Positions 10,088-20,433 of a DNA stretch of 64,000 nt are shown piece after piece. A program made the translations under genes and the position numbers. How positions within the stretch are numbered: position 1 is the first letter of the stretch; each line of letters opens with the position of its first letter. The DNA is from Pyronema omphalodes (lineage: Eukaryota; Ascomycota; Pezizomycetes; Pezizales; Pyronemataceae), in assembly GCA_024516155.1 (NCBI GenBank), contig JAJJXM010000078.1, positions 186,001-250,000 on the forward strand, in the 5' to 3' direction. The notes under the pieces were generated by a model. That model made no database searches and had not been told where the DNA came from. It worked only from the letters and a program-made list of their open reading frames with translations.

Positions 10088-13000
10088 AGTCCTCTAGGGA
10101 GGCGTCACCCGAGGAGGAAATGGATACAGACGCATTAATTGGGAAATGTGCGGGAACAAAAAGAAAAACAACGGACAGCCTTGAGTCGACCAGGACTAAG
10201 AGTCGACGATCGGACAAAGGAGATGCAATTCCAGGAACTAGGGAATTAGCACCAACTCCTCCTCACCATGGACCGAGACCAATCATTAATATGGTTCTCA
10301 ATTGGTCTAAAAATCAGCAACGCACAGTTAGAGTCCTCCTGGATACAGGCTCTACTGCTGCCCTCCTGGACAAAGCTTTTGTCCACAAATACAAAATTCC
10401 AACCGTCAAAAGGGACACCCCCCTCCAGATTCGCAACTTCAACAATGAAATAGTTGCTGGAGCAGGAGTCTTCTTTACGGTTCCATTCTTATTGCAGCAC
10501 AAGCAACATTTTGCTGCAGAATCATTTGAAGTCGCTCCGCTGGATAGTGACTGCGATGCTATCCTTCCATATTGGTGGATGGCACAACATCAGCCCTGCA
10601 ACCTCTGGGGAGATCAAAACCAGATCTCATTTACCTCCTCACGTTGCAAAGAGAAATGCACTAAGGCGCAAGCGAGTGCCTTCTCCCTCCAGGTCGACAA
10701 ACATGTACTCGACCACCCAGAGGCCTTAATCTTAGGCCACATCTCATCTGTATCCACCACGGAAGAATTATCAGAGGCACTTCAACAAGTCCCTGAGAAG
10801 TTTCGTGGCTGGATCAATATTATGACAAAGGAAGCAGCAGATAGGCTTCCAGAACACAAACCCTACGACCATGCTATTGACATAAAAGAAGGAGAGACTC
10901 CTCCTTGGGGACCTGTCTACGCTCTTAACGAAGTTGAGCTTGAGACACTAAGAGAATGGTTGAAAGACATGCTGCGTACAGGGAAAATAAGACCATCCAA
11001 GTCACCAGCAGCAGCCCCTATTCTCTTCGTCCCAAAGGCCCATGGCAGAGGTCTAAGGTTATGTGTTGACTATCGGGGCATAAACAAAATAACAATTGCC
11101 AACCGATACCCGCTCCCACTCATGTCAGAATTACAAGACAGAGTTAGAGGAGCTAAAATATTTACGAAGATGGATCTGAAGAATGGATACCATCTAATAA
11201 GAATAAAGGAAGGAGATGAATGGAAAACGGCTTTTAGGTGCCGATATGGACTATATGAATTTTTGGTTATGCCTTTTGGGTTGAGCAATGCTCCGGCCAC
11301 ATTCCAAGATATGATGAATCATATCTTTAGGGATATGTTGGACCAAGGAGTTATTGCATATATTGATGATGTACTCATCTATGCGGAGACGGAAGAAAAG
11401 CATGATGAGTTGGTAAAAGAAGTATTAAAAAGGTTGGAAGAAAATGGGTTGGTTATATCACCGGAAAAATGTGTCTGGGGACAAAGGAAAGTGGAATTTC
11501 TGGGATATATTATCAGTGAAAATGGGATTGAAATGGCTAAGGACAAGGTGGAAACCGTCCTTATATGGGAACCCCCAAAGTCCTTGAAGGAAGTACAAGG
11601 CTTTCTTGGATTCGCTAACTTCTATCGGAGATTCATTAAGGACTTCTCAAGAATATGTCGTCCTCTAACAGAATCAACGAAAGGCGATCCAAAGAAATGG
11701 GAATGGACTGTTGCTATGGAATTAGCATTTGACGAACTGAAGAATCGATTTACAACGGCACCAATCTTGCGTCATTTTGATCCAAGAAAGGTTTGTATAG
11801 TTGAGTCTGATGCTTCGGATTTTGCTTTAGGCGCAGTTCTGTCCCAGAAAGGGGATGATGGGAAGTTGCATCCAATTGCTTTCCATTCAAGAAAATTCAC
11901 TCCTGCTGAAATTAATTATGAGATTCACGACAAAGAGCTATTAGCTATTGTTGACTCATTTAAAGTATGGAGAAGATATCTTGAAGGAGCAATGTTTACT
12001 GTGGAAGTTTACAGCGACCACCAAAACCTGGAGTACTTTACAACAACAAAAGTGCTCAATCGACGTCAAGCTAGATGGGCTCAAGAGCTTGCTGGCGTTG
12101 ACTTCAAAATTTATTACAGACCTGGGGTTAAGAATGGGAAACCTGATGCTCTATCTAGGCGTCCGGAGTTCCGCCCTGAAAAGGGGGGAGGTGAAGATCA
12201 GCCGATTACGACGATCCTACATAAAAATCATTTTGCATCAATTTCGTCAATCAGCAGTGCTGGAGAAGGAACATCTTTTATTATTTCTTCAGCGCGTCTT
12301 TCCTCTATTCCCTTGGTTAAATGGTCAGCAGAATTCTTGAAGATGGTTAAGGAAGCTGGAAAACTGGATCAGATTTACGTGGAGGCAACAAAGAAAATAA
12401 AGGAACCACTGACGATAGAGGATGGCGTACTCTATCGAAAAAAAAAACTATGGGTACCAAAGGATTTGGTAAATACGGTTCTTCAATCCGAACATGACTC
12501 TAAAATTGCAGGTCACTTCGGACAAGACAAAACTATTGAATTAATTCGAAGGAACTTCTGGTGGCCGAAGATGGAAGAAGGAATAATAAATTATGTGAAG
12601 AGTTGTATGGAATGTCAAAAAGACAAAAAGGCGCGGCACCTGAAGTATGGATTACTTCAACCTTTGGAATTACCCTATGCCCCATGGCAATCAATCGCCA
12701 TGGACTTCATCACGGACCTACCGGAATCAAATGGATGTGATCAACTCTGGGTAGTAGTTGATCGATTTTCGAAAATGGCCCACTTCATACCATTGCAAAA
12801 AGACGGCAAGACAACTGCAGACCTTGTCAGAATCTTTGCTAAGGAAATTTGGAAATTACATGGGCTGCCTACAGACATTATTTCGGATAGGGACTCCAGG
12901 TTCACAAGTACGACCTGGAAAGCATTTCTTGGGACACTAGCTATCAAGCCTAGAATGTCCACAGCGTTCCACCCTCAAACCGACGGACAGACGGAACGAC

Positions 13001-13779
13001 TCAACCAGACAATTGAAGCTTACCTCCGCTCTTTTGTCAATCATGAAATGGACGATTGGGTTGATTTGTTGCCAATGGCAGAGTTTGCCTACAATAACTC
13101 AGTAACCACCGCTACAGGACTCTCACCTTTCTATGCGAATTACGGTTACAACCCCATTGCCAGCAACCCCACTGCAACTGCTGTGCGAAATCCAGCCAGC
13201 AAAGCATACGCCCACTGGATGCATACTGTGCACGAAGGAGCAAAGATATCCTTACAGAAAGCACAAGAAAGAATGAAAAAGTATGCAGACCTACAACGAA
13301 AGGAGGCACCTACTTACCAAGTTGGAGACTTGGTTATGCTCGATGGACGACACATAAAAACAAGACGCCCATCACATAAATTGGATCACAAACTTCATGG
13401 TCCATTTCAAATCGAAAAAGTCATATCCCCTACAGCATTACGTCTCACATTACCACGAAAATGGAAGATTCATAATGTCTTTCATATTTCCCTACTTGAG
13501 CCTTTCCACACCGGTACAAGAGCTCCACCAGACCCAAATAAAATTCTTAGGGAAGCCGACGATGTTGAGGGAAGCGAGGAGTACGATATTGATGAAATCA
13601 TGAGCAGTTATAAATCAGGAAACAGAGTACTTTACCTCGTTAAATGGCTTGGGTGGCCCAACAAGAAAGATTGGACGGCGGAACCCTTCGACAACTTTTC
13701 AGTAGGAGGTCAGGAAAAGCTAAGAGAATTCCATCTCAAGCATCCTGATTCTCCGAGGGACTACCGACTCAAGGATTAA
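10030..13779 (+). CDS. pol: Pol polyprotein of element E
   Basis: Open in the -1 frame relative to gag, without internal stops, to TAA at 13777-13779. Numbered from the ATG at 10045: aspartic protease with LLDTGSTAALLD (DTG at 100-102); reverse transcriptase from about 338 with YIDD near 439; RNase H with ESDASD near 588; integrase zinc finger from about 818 and D-D-E residues in AMDF (885), ISDRDS (946) and TERLNQTIE (984); chromodomain from about 1180 (YDIDEIM, LVKWLGW). All catalytic motifs are present, so this pol looks functional. Expression presumably depends on the frameshift at the gag stop, since an ATG at 10045 inside gag is an unlikely start. Confidence 0.93.
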   Translation, partial: CAAKDMGIGGRSKYGIGFLKSSREASPEEEMDTDALIGKCAGTKRKTTDSLESTRTKSRRSDKGDAIPGTRELAPTPPHHGPRPIINMVLNWSKNQQRTVRVLLDTGSTAALLDKAFVHKYKIPTVKRDTPLQIRNFNNEIVAGAGVFFTVPFLLQHKQHFAAESFEVAPLDSDCDAILPYWWMAQHQPCNLWGDQNQISFTSSRCKEKCTKAQASAFSLQVDKHVLDHPEALILGHISSVSTTEELSEALQQVPEKFRGWINIMTKEAADRLPEHKPYDHAIDIKEGETPPWGPVYALNEVELETLREWLKDMLRTGKIRPSKSPAAAPILFVPKAHGRGLRLCVDYRGINKITIANRYPLPLMSELQDRVRGAKIFTKMDLKNGYHLIRIKEGDEWKTAFRCRYGLYEFLVMPFGLSNAPATFQDMMNHIFRDMLDQGVIAYIDDVLIYAETEEKHDELVKEVLKRLEENGLVISPEKCVWGQRKVEFLGYIISENGIEMAKDKVETVLIWEPPKSLKEVQGFLGFANFYRRFIKDFSRICRPLTESTKGDPKKWEWTVAMELAFDELKNRFTTAPILRHFDPRKVCIVESDASDFALGAVLSQKGDDGKLHPIAFHSRKFTPAEINYEIHDKELLAIVDSFKVWRRYLEGAMFTVEVYSDHQNLEYFTTTKVLNRRQARWAQELAGVDFKIYYRPGVKNGKPDALSRRPEFRPEKGGGEDQPITTILHKNHFASISSISSAGEGTSFIISSARLSSIPLVKWSAEFLKMVKEAGKLDQIYVEATKKIKEPLTIEDGVLYRKKKLWVPKDLVNTVLQSEHDSKIAGHFGQDKTIELIRRNFWWPKMEEGIINYVKSCMECQKDKKARHLKYGLLQPLELPYAPWQSIAMDFITDLPESNGCDQLWVVVDRFSKMAHFIPLQKDGKTTADLVRIFAKEIWKLHGLPTDIISDRDSRFTSTTWKAFLGTLAIKPRMSTAFHPQTDGQTERLNQTIEAYLRSFVNHEMDDWVDLLPMAEFAYNNSVTTATGLSPFYANYGYNPIASNPTATAVRNPASKAYAHWMHTVHEGAKISLQKAQERMKKYADLQRKEAPTYQVGDLVMLDGRHIKTRRPSHKLDHKLHGPFQIEKVISPTALRLTLPRKWKIHNVFHISLLEPFHTGTRAPPDPNKILREADDVEGSEEYDIDEIMSSYKSGNRVLYLVKWLGWPNKKDWTAEPFDNFSVGGQEKLREFHLKHPDSPRDYRLKD
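10081..10087 (+). other. Candidate -1 frameshift site of element E (U5 run at the gag stop)
   Basis: The last gag codons read GAT TTT TAA. A -1 slip of the TTT codon in the five-T run gives TTT TTA AAG and enters the open pol frame. Pol has an in-frame TGA at 10027-10029, so the shift must occur within 10030-10087, and no classical X XXY YYZ heptamer is in phase there. Confidence 0.5.
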
Positions 13780-13949
13780 GGCTTAATGTTTTTCCCACGA
13801 GGTTTTCATTAGGTCGAGTTGGTAGTAGGATGTAGGGGCTGGAGGACTACATCTATAATTGATCACTTAATCACTTGGCTGTGGCGAGGTGCGATCACAG
13901 AATGATGAACTACGAGCTTCGGGACGAAGCTTGAACAGGGGGGAGGTGG

Positions 13950-15330
13950 TGTCACACCCTATAATGTGTGAGAATAGAATAGGTATCATATATAACGCTA
14001 TGGAGAATATGGCAAACTCGACAGGAGAATGAATAATTAGGTTAGTATCCCGGGCCGGAACCCCCAGAGGAGCTCCGGCTAGCCACGTCACGTGATTCGT
14101 GACTTTCCGATAGGACCTCACGAGGATCCCGGCCCGAGGCGTCGAAACTATTATTCACTGTCAGTTTGGGAGGACTCAGGACGGAGAAGGGGAAAGGAAC
14201 ACTTACCTCAAGGGTGTCGACTTACCCTTGAGACAACTACGAACGACGCTGATGGAGAACGAGGAAGACGACGAAAGGTCACCTCCTTATACCTGAGGAG
14301 TATTCGGCAATACACGGCTACAATAGGGGCTGCATAGGAATAGGAGATTCCAAGAAGATGCAGATGCGGCGCAAGGATATCATCCGGTGTTTCTAGTTGG
14401 GTGGACAGTGGGGCGAGAGATAAGGCAGAGTCTAGTCAGCAAACAGGAGTGGAATGCAGGACAAGGGTCAACAGTGCATTGGCATGAGACAACGTCCAGC
14501 AGGGAACCCCACTCAGGAAGCCTGTTTGATGAAACTGATATGACGCGTCCTTGGGCCTAGAGCTGCCAACTTGGAACAAGACGGCGTTTGCTTCCACACC
14601 AGGGTGTGGCTGCGCGCAAGTGCGCGCAGGTAGGGCACATATGACATCACACAGGAATGTGACGGAGTGATCCACTCCGGTAGGGCATCAGGATGCCTTA
14701 TGATGTCAGTGACCTCTACTTGCAATCGAGATTCTCTAGGGAGATCTATGATGGCGCGACTCATCCGATAAATGACTCATGCGTCATTATCACAAGAGTT
14801 CATGCATAATGCAGTCAGACGGAGTTGCCCTCCGGTGTGACTCATAACCCCAGCACCTCATTGGAAGGTGTGGTAGTACGGTGAGCTAGTTCAAGGATTA
14901 ATCTGACCAGGGCGAGCATTATGCAAGTGAGCAATTAATTTAATTGCGCGCTTAGGATAATGCAAGCCTCAGCAGATGCGTCACAGCTTTGACCCATGTC
15001 TTATCTCCTAAGCTCAGTTTGGCAGTTGGTTTCCCAAGGAAGGCTGGGCGAACTTGTAGATGAAAGTCTATAAAAGACCCTATGTCTTCCCTCTGTCTCC
15101 TCCATCATCATCCATTGATCCTCTACGCGACGATACACTATCTACACCAACAATTACCTCCGAAGACGACCCTTAAGTTTATTCGGCCTGTGATCGGTTA
15201 ATTCTCTTCCTAGCTTATCTTTGGAATAAGTTCTATTAGTTCTTGGGAACGAAGTGACTGTCTACGCCAGGACAGAATACTTGAGATACAACCGGAAAAG
15301 CCTCTGCATAGTTAGGACTGTGCCCAGGTT
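13950..15330 (+). repeat. 3' LTR of element E (1381 bp, last 4 nt missing)
   Basis: Starts TGTCACACC right after a purine tract (AGGGGGGAGGTGG) and matches the 5' LTR base for base in the stretches compared. It ends at CCCAGGTT and continues directly into the D pol gene at GATGTCGCG, lacking the terminal CACA. Confidence 0.9.
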
Positions 15331-17081
15331 GATGTCGCGATCATAGTCAAAGTGTCGCAGGACTGGTGCGGTCGTAAAAGAGGTTTTTAACAAATCAAAG
15401 GCCTTCTGTTGGTCCGGACCCCAGATGAATGGCACGGGTTTGCCGTTTTCCTTCTTGGTAAGACTGGTAAGGGGGGCTACGACTTTCGAGTAATCGCGGA
15501 TGAATCGTCGGTAGAAATTTGCAAATCCAAGGAATTCTTGGACATCCTTGAGGTTGCAAGGGTTTTGCCATTTTACCACTGTTTCTACCTTTTTTGGATC
15601 CATCTTGATACCGTCTCGTCCAACCAATAACCCAAGATACTTGACTTCTGTTTGGTGAAACTTGCATTTTTCTGGTTTTAGGTGGAGGCCGGCATTCTTC
15701 AAGGCTTCAAGAACCTGGCGGACATGTTTCCGGTGATCGTCCAAGTTTTCGGAATATATCAGGATATCGTCAAGGTATGCGGTACAGAAGAGGTCGAGGT
15801 ATGGTCGAAGAACATCATTGATAAATGCCTGGAAATCAGCTGGGGCATTCGTAAGTCCGAAAGGCATAACAAGGGACTCGAAGAGGCCATAACGAGTGCG
15901 AAATGCAGTTTTCCATTCTTCCCCTTCTGCCATGCGTACAAGGTTGTAAGCACCTCGAATGTCCAATGTTGTGACGTACTTGGCCTTAGACAGTTGTAGC
16001 AGGGTTTCTTGAATCAGGGGCAAGGGGTATCGATTCTTGATAGTTCCTTCATTCAATCCACGATAGTCTACACAGAGATGCAGCGAACCATCGGATTTCT
16101 TGACAAACAGGATTGGTGAGGCTGCTGGCGATGATGACCGTCAGAAAATCTTTTGGAAAGATTCTCCTCGAGCCATGCGTTGAGGGCCTCTAGTTCTGTG
16201 CGCGACAGGGAATACAGGGGGCCAAAAGGTGGTGTAAATCCTTCCTTCAACGGGATCCGGTGGTCGTAGGGTCGGTGGGGTGGAAGCTTATTGGCAACAG
16301 CCTCTTTGAACAAGTTCAAGAAGTCGTGATACTCGGTTGGTACGATTCGTTTCAGGTCCTCAGGAGTGTTGACTTTGTTTTCGAGGGCTTTATTTAACTC
16401 GTACAGAGACAGGGAAAATATGGAGAGTCTCTGTTTCTTAGCCACTCGACAGAAGGAAGATGCTGTCAGGGAGGCGATGTGTAGTTTGGCTGGGGCCGCA
16501 GAGAGTGGGTATAGGAAGGTTTCTGGAGGTTCTTCACTGAGACCAGAGACAGTTGTTGGTACTGGGTTGCAGTGGGCCAGGCAGTATTGTGATCCAAACG
16601 TGATTGTTCCTGAGCTGAAGCGAATTGCAACATCATGAAGTTGCAACCAGGGGATTCCAAGGACTAGGGGGTAGTGGCCTAATTTAGTGACCAACATAGG
16701 GAGCTGTTCGCGGTGCTCGTGTATGGTGCATTGAGCAAGGGCAAGGTGGGTGATGTCACCAGAGGCAATAGGGCGGCCATCGATGACTTCCAGGGCACGG
16801 GGTTTTCGTAGGGGTTGCAGGGGGATTTGGTGATGGTGGGCGAAGTCTTCATCAACAAAGGAGACACCAGTGGCGCCACAGTCGATTAGCGCATGGGTAC
16901 GAATGTTTTTATCACCAAAGGTAAGCGTGCAAGAGACAACAAGATGTTTTCCTTCCATTGACATTTCTTCTACTACTGCATTCGTAATTCCAGGACCAGG
17001 TACTTTCCAACTAAATGAAGACAACAAAAGAGAGTGACCAGCAGCATAGCCATCTATGTGCGGCTGGTCTAGGCATTTCCC
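15331..17081 (-). pseudogene. pol: Pol of element D, protease and RT part, frameshifted
   Basis: Enters from the -1 slip site at 17081. Protease carries DCG instead of the usual DTG or DSG (ALIDCGATG near 16895). A PPHRPYDHRIPL linker and the RT follow, with YLDD near 15775-15765. Near 16135-16155 the frame shifts: in the register needed for RT, a TGA appears where relatives have GFIR-S-SSPAA, so an indel, perhaps with a CGA to TGA change, has broken the gene. It ends at RDI where element E is inserted. Confidence 0.88.
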
Positions 17082-18211
17082 GACTCCTCGTCAGAGAGGG
17101 GGGTCTCCGGAACTGGGTTAGGTGCAACTGCTGCAGCACGAAGGGTGGCCGGTTTATTCGGGCAGGCTGCAGCCATGTGTCCATGTCCACCACAGTAGAG
17201 GCAGCGACCTTCAGCTAGGCGAGCAGCGCGTTCCTGGGGTGTAATCTTGCGTCGATTAGCAGAGAGGTCCATGGGGGCAGGTCCGTAGTAGGGTGTGCTG
17301 GGCGGAGCAGGTCGTTGAGCGGGTGCAGGAGCGAAGGCGGGTGGGGCTGCACGGGGTGTGGCATGACTGGTAGTGCGGGAACCAGTTCTCAACTTTCGCA
17401 GATTATCGATGGCATGGATCTGGGAGTCCAGGTTTTGACACTGGTTGACGAAGGTGCGGAGATCGGTAGCAGGGGGTGCCCCAATGAGTTTCCCGAGAAT
17501 CTCAATGGACAGGCCATTGCGAAGAGCATTCATGGTAGCACGTTCATCCCAGTTAAGTTCAGAGACCAACCTAGAGAACTCAGCGTAGTAGGCTGAGAAC
17601 TCCTTGTTGCCTTGTCGGAGGGCCTGGAGCTTGTGTCTAGCGGTTGCAGCTGCATCGGGATCGCCAAAGGTAGCCCGAAGGATCCTGATAACATCTTCAA
17701 CATCGTCCAGGGATGCCGTTTCGCCATCTTCGCGGATGAAGGGGATCAGTTGTTGCATGGCACGACCTCGGAGGCGTCCCACAGTGTAGGCAACACGTTG
17801 TCTGGCAGTGGGGTAGCGACCCTGGTCACTGAGGAGCTTGAGGCGTAGGTGGGTAACAAATGCTCGGAGTTCTTCCCTGGAGCCATCATACAAAGGTGCA
17901 TCAGGGAGTTTCTCACCCTGGCCCGCAGGCTGTGGGGCAGCAAGGAGGCGGGTGATGATTTCGCGTTGTCGGGAAAGTTCGGCTTCCGCAGCATTGGCCC
18001 GAGCAGTTTCCTCAGCCAGGGTTGGTTGGTTGGGGTCAACATCAGGTTCTGGGGCGGGATCGGGCAGGACATGGTCAGGGGCGTTGAGAACATGACCACA
18101 GAGGTTGCGGACAAAGTTGACCGGACCAATTGTGGGGTCGAAGGCGGTGATAGTGGAAGCATCTTGGATGTTAGCCCAGAGCTCATCGGTGAAGGTTTTG
18201 TGGACAGGCAT
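17069..18211 (-). CDS. gag: Gag of element D
   Basis: 380 codons from ATG 18211 to TAG 17069-17071, uninterrupted. An N-terminal segment (MPVHKTFTDELW) is followed by an acidic/proline linker, a charged helix, the retrotransposon gag core (DGSREELRAFVTHLRLKLL through YYAEFSRLVSELNW) and a CX2CX4HX4C zinc knuckle (CLYCGGHGHMAAAC, near residue 336). The start is 3 nt after the stop of the upstream 76-aa ORF. Gag is the particle protein; the sequence is clearly related to the gags of G and J. Confidence 0.9.
   Translation of the reverse strand: MPVHKTFTDELWANIQDASTITAFDPTIGPVNFVRNLCGHVLNAPDHVLPDPAPEPDVDPNQPTLAEETARANAAEAELSRQREIITRLLAAPQPAGQGEKLPDAPLYDGSREELRAFVTHLRLKLLSDQGRYPTARQRVAYTVGRLRGRAMQQLIPFIREDGETASLDDVEDVIRILRATFGDPDAAATARHKLQALRQGNKEFSAYYAEFSRLVSELNWDERATMNALRNGLSIEILGKLIGAPPATDLRTFVNQCQNLDSQIHAIDNLRKLRTGSRTTSHATPRAAPPAFAPAPAQRPAPPSTPYYGPAPMDLSANRRKITPQERAARLAEGRCLYCGGHGHMAAACPNKPATLRAAAVAPNPVPETPLSDEESGNA
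17075..17081 (-). other. -1 slippery heptamer GGGAAAT, element D
   Basis: Minus strand, in phase as TCG GGA AAT GCC TAG at the end of gag. A -1 slip enters the open pol frame. The form X XXY YYZ is the standard retroviral slip pattern. Confidence 0.7.
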
Positions 18212-18214
18212 GAT

Positions 18215-18445
18215 TTAGCGGCGGGGTACTGGGACAGTGAGGGTAAACAGGATTGAGCTGGAGTTTCCGGAGGTTGACGGTGGTTGGTATTTCCACAGGA
18301 TTGCTAGATAGCCGTATTCTTTGGCAAGCTGGAGGGCGATCTGGGCGTCTTCGTAGTAGGAGGTCGGGATACCAAATCTGAAGAACAGGTGTTCTGGACT
18401 GATCAAGGCAGGTTCGAATTCGCGGACCCAAGTGACTTTGTTCAT
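18215..18445 (-). CDS. Conserved 76-aa leader ORF upstream of gag (element D)
   Basis: ATG 18445 (MNKVTWVREF), TAA 18215-18217, only 3 nt before the gag ATG. Near residue 24 it has FGIP, followed by AQIALQLAKEYGYLAILWK. This lines up with FGIP and CYLVVRW in the equally long G ORF, and with GIP and IARQLG in the 56-aa ORFs of B, K, N and F. Function unknown. Confidence 0.65.
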   Translation of the reverse strand: MNKVTWVREFEPALISPEHLFFRFGIPTSYYEDAQIALQLAKEYGYLAILWKYQPPSTSGNSSSILFTLTVPVPRR

Positions 18446-18614
18446 GAACAATGACTACAGGAGGCAGTTATCTTGACTGGCAGTGTCAGGTATTCTTCAA
18501 ATTCGCAAGCGAAGATCGGAATACACAGCAGCAACTCGGCAAGAATAAAGACACTCTTGGTTGTTTGTTCTGGGGTTCAAAGGCTATGGACTGCGTAGGT
18601 TGGAGATTTGTTCG

Positions 18615-18623
18615 ACAGAACGT
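18615..18623 (-). promoter_or_regulatory. Putative self-priming primer-binding site, element D
   Basis: Minus-strand ACGTTCTGT, starting 2 nt after the LTR end. The LTR carries its complement ACAGAACGT (minus strand, 18809-18801), about 46 nt downstream of TATATAAG at 18862-18855. Confidence 0.6.
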
Positions 18624-18625
18624 AA

Positions 18626-19163
18626 TGTAACGGGACAGGCTCGAGGGAACGACCAAGGTACGCAGTGTTCAGGACAGAGGGCAGGAACAGGAACGTAGAG
18701 CAAGAGGAGGAGATACTGGAAGGAGGAGGCAGAGGTCAAGACGAAGACAAGGCTGGAGGAGGAGGAGTTGTCAAGGTAACTAGATTGCTAACTGGACAAG
18801 ACGTTCTGTAAAGAAGAAAGAAAAGGAAACAGACAGAGCGGAGGGAGAGCCCTCCTTATATACACAAATCCTCCTAAGAACAACCCAAACCCTAACAGGG
18901 TTTTCAACCGAGCCAAGAACCTAAACAAGGAAGCCAAGAGCCTAATGCATGTGATAACAATGTGGCGCTTGTGCCGATGAAACGAACTAAGATAACTAAG
19001 ACAGAAAAGGAAGGTGGTAAGGAAAGGACAACTAGTGTGTTGCGGCTGCGAGGGTGGCTGAACTGGTGCTGACATGTGATGTGGCGCAGCCCTGCGGCTG
19101 CGCTCTATGACTGTGCAGGCTAAGGCAATCCAGAATACGGGTGACGATGCTGGAGCCGTAACA
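18626..19163 (-). repeat. 5' LTR of element D (538 bp)
   Basis: Minus-strand LTR starting TGTTACGG at 19163 and ending CCGTTACA at 18626. The outer boundary is fixed because the interrupted RT frame of element H (motif DRTPL) stops exactly there. It contains a TATATAAG promoter box. Confidence 0.85.
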
Positions 19164-20433
19164 GTGGTGTGCGATCCTTGATTGTGATTTCGTTGAGTCG
19201 TCGGTAGTCGACGCAGAACCGTAAGGTACCATCCTTTTCCTTAACGAAATGGATTGGGGCTCCCGCTGGAGACGTCGACTGTCGGACCCAACCCCTCTTT
19301 TCATTCTCTTCCAAGTAATCCCTCAGTACTCGCAGGCGTTCCTCATCGAGGGCGCGCAGGGGTTCGAACGGCGGAACCTTTCCGTCCATCAAGGGGATCC
19401 GGTGGTCATGATGTCGGTGCGGAGGCAACCCTACCGCCTCTTTTTCCCTGAATACGGAGAGGTAATCCGCATATTCCGGTGGGATTATTTCTTCCAGGGA
19501 GTCAGGTTTGTTCTTCCCCGCTCGGATTATGGTACTCACGAGTTCCAATCCCCCGGAAGTGGCAATTGATTTGGCGGGAGCGGTTTCCCAGTTCCCCGGT
19601 TCCTTCTGGTTGGCTGGCGCTTGCGGGGGTTGCCGCGAAGCGCACTGAGGCGAGTCGGGATCGACCTCGGTGGATTCCGCGCGCCTAGATCCCTGTACGC
19701 TTTCCATATCCTCCTCCTCCGACACTCTCACTTCTTCTCCTTCCTCATCCTCTTCGATACTTCCTCCCCAGATCTCTTGGAAGCGAAGCTCATCTTCCTC
19801 ATCCGTCTGGAGCATCTCCTTCGGCCCTTCCATACCATAGGCGTGCTCCGCTTCCTCGTGTATCCGTTGATTATATTCCTTTTCTGCCCCCCGTTCCGAC
19901 ACGGTCGTGGCATGTGGCGAGGTAGGAAGGCAGTTCTTTCCGCATTTCTGGGAGTTGAAGACAATCCTTCCTTCTTTCCAGTCGATGCTGGGATTGTGTT
20001 TCCGCAACCAAGGCAGTCCCAGGATAAAGGGTGCGTTGCCAATGGTAATACAGTGGAGCCGAATATCTTCCCTATGGTCGTTGATCACCATGGTCACCAT
20101 GGCATCGTGGGTTACTGGGCCCCCATCCAATTCCCGTCCGTCTACAGCGAGAACCTTTCGTGGGGTTAATTTTTTCGCGCGGGGCAATCCCTGCTGTCTC
20201 ACATATTTTCGATCTATAAAACTCTCCGTGGCCCCGCAGTCGATCATGGCCGTTGTGTGGTATTCTTTCTTATTTCGTCCGATTAATTCTACTCGCAGGA
20301 AAATTTTTTCGTTTCTTCCGTATGGTCCTACACTCGAGATTCTATCCGCCGGTCCTGCCGTGGTTGAACTGGTGGGCGACAGTTGCCCCAGGAATCCACC
20401 TTTTCCTTTTATTCCTGGGGATTCTCTTTTCCC
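19164..20433 (-). pseudogene. pol: Pol of element H, protease to start of RT
   Basis: Open in the -1 frame from the slip site at 20433. Protease has [10 protein letters not shown] (DCG) near 20247. A long acidic linker rich in Glu (about 19850-19690) follows, then [21 protein letters not shown] and the RT start [19 protein letters not shown], where it is cut by the D LTR. No stop is visible in this part. The acidic linker is unusual among the elements here. Confidence 0.85.

Larger units (their letters stand above)
6389..15330 (+). mobile_element. Element E: nearly complete Ty3/gypsy chromovirus inserted in D
   Basis: Two LTRs flank gag and pol on the plus strand. The LTRs look identical wherever I compared them, so the insertion is recent. 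The left boundary is a clean TGTCACACC. At the right end the LTR stops at CCCAGGTT, and the final CACA, the target duplication and about three bases of D are missing (a deletion of about 12 bp). Its gag is long, with a proline-rich stretch and a Lys-rich tail, and its frameshift signal differs from the other families, so it is a separate lineage. Confidence 0.92.
5878..19163 (-). mobile_element. Element D: Ty3/gypsy element with 538-bp LTR, split by E
   Basis: Reading leftwards on the minus strand: 5' LTR (19163-18626), leader ORF, gag, pol to the end of RT (15331), then, beyond E, the RNase H region (6388-5878). The rest lies left of B outside the window. Its LTR interrupts the RT of element H at 19164, where GTGGT is the expected target copy. 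Its gag and leader ORF are closest in length and layout to those of G/J. Confidence 0.85.
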
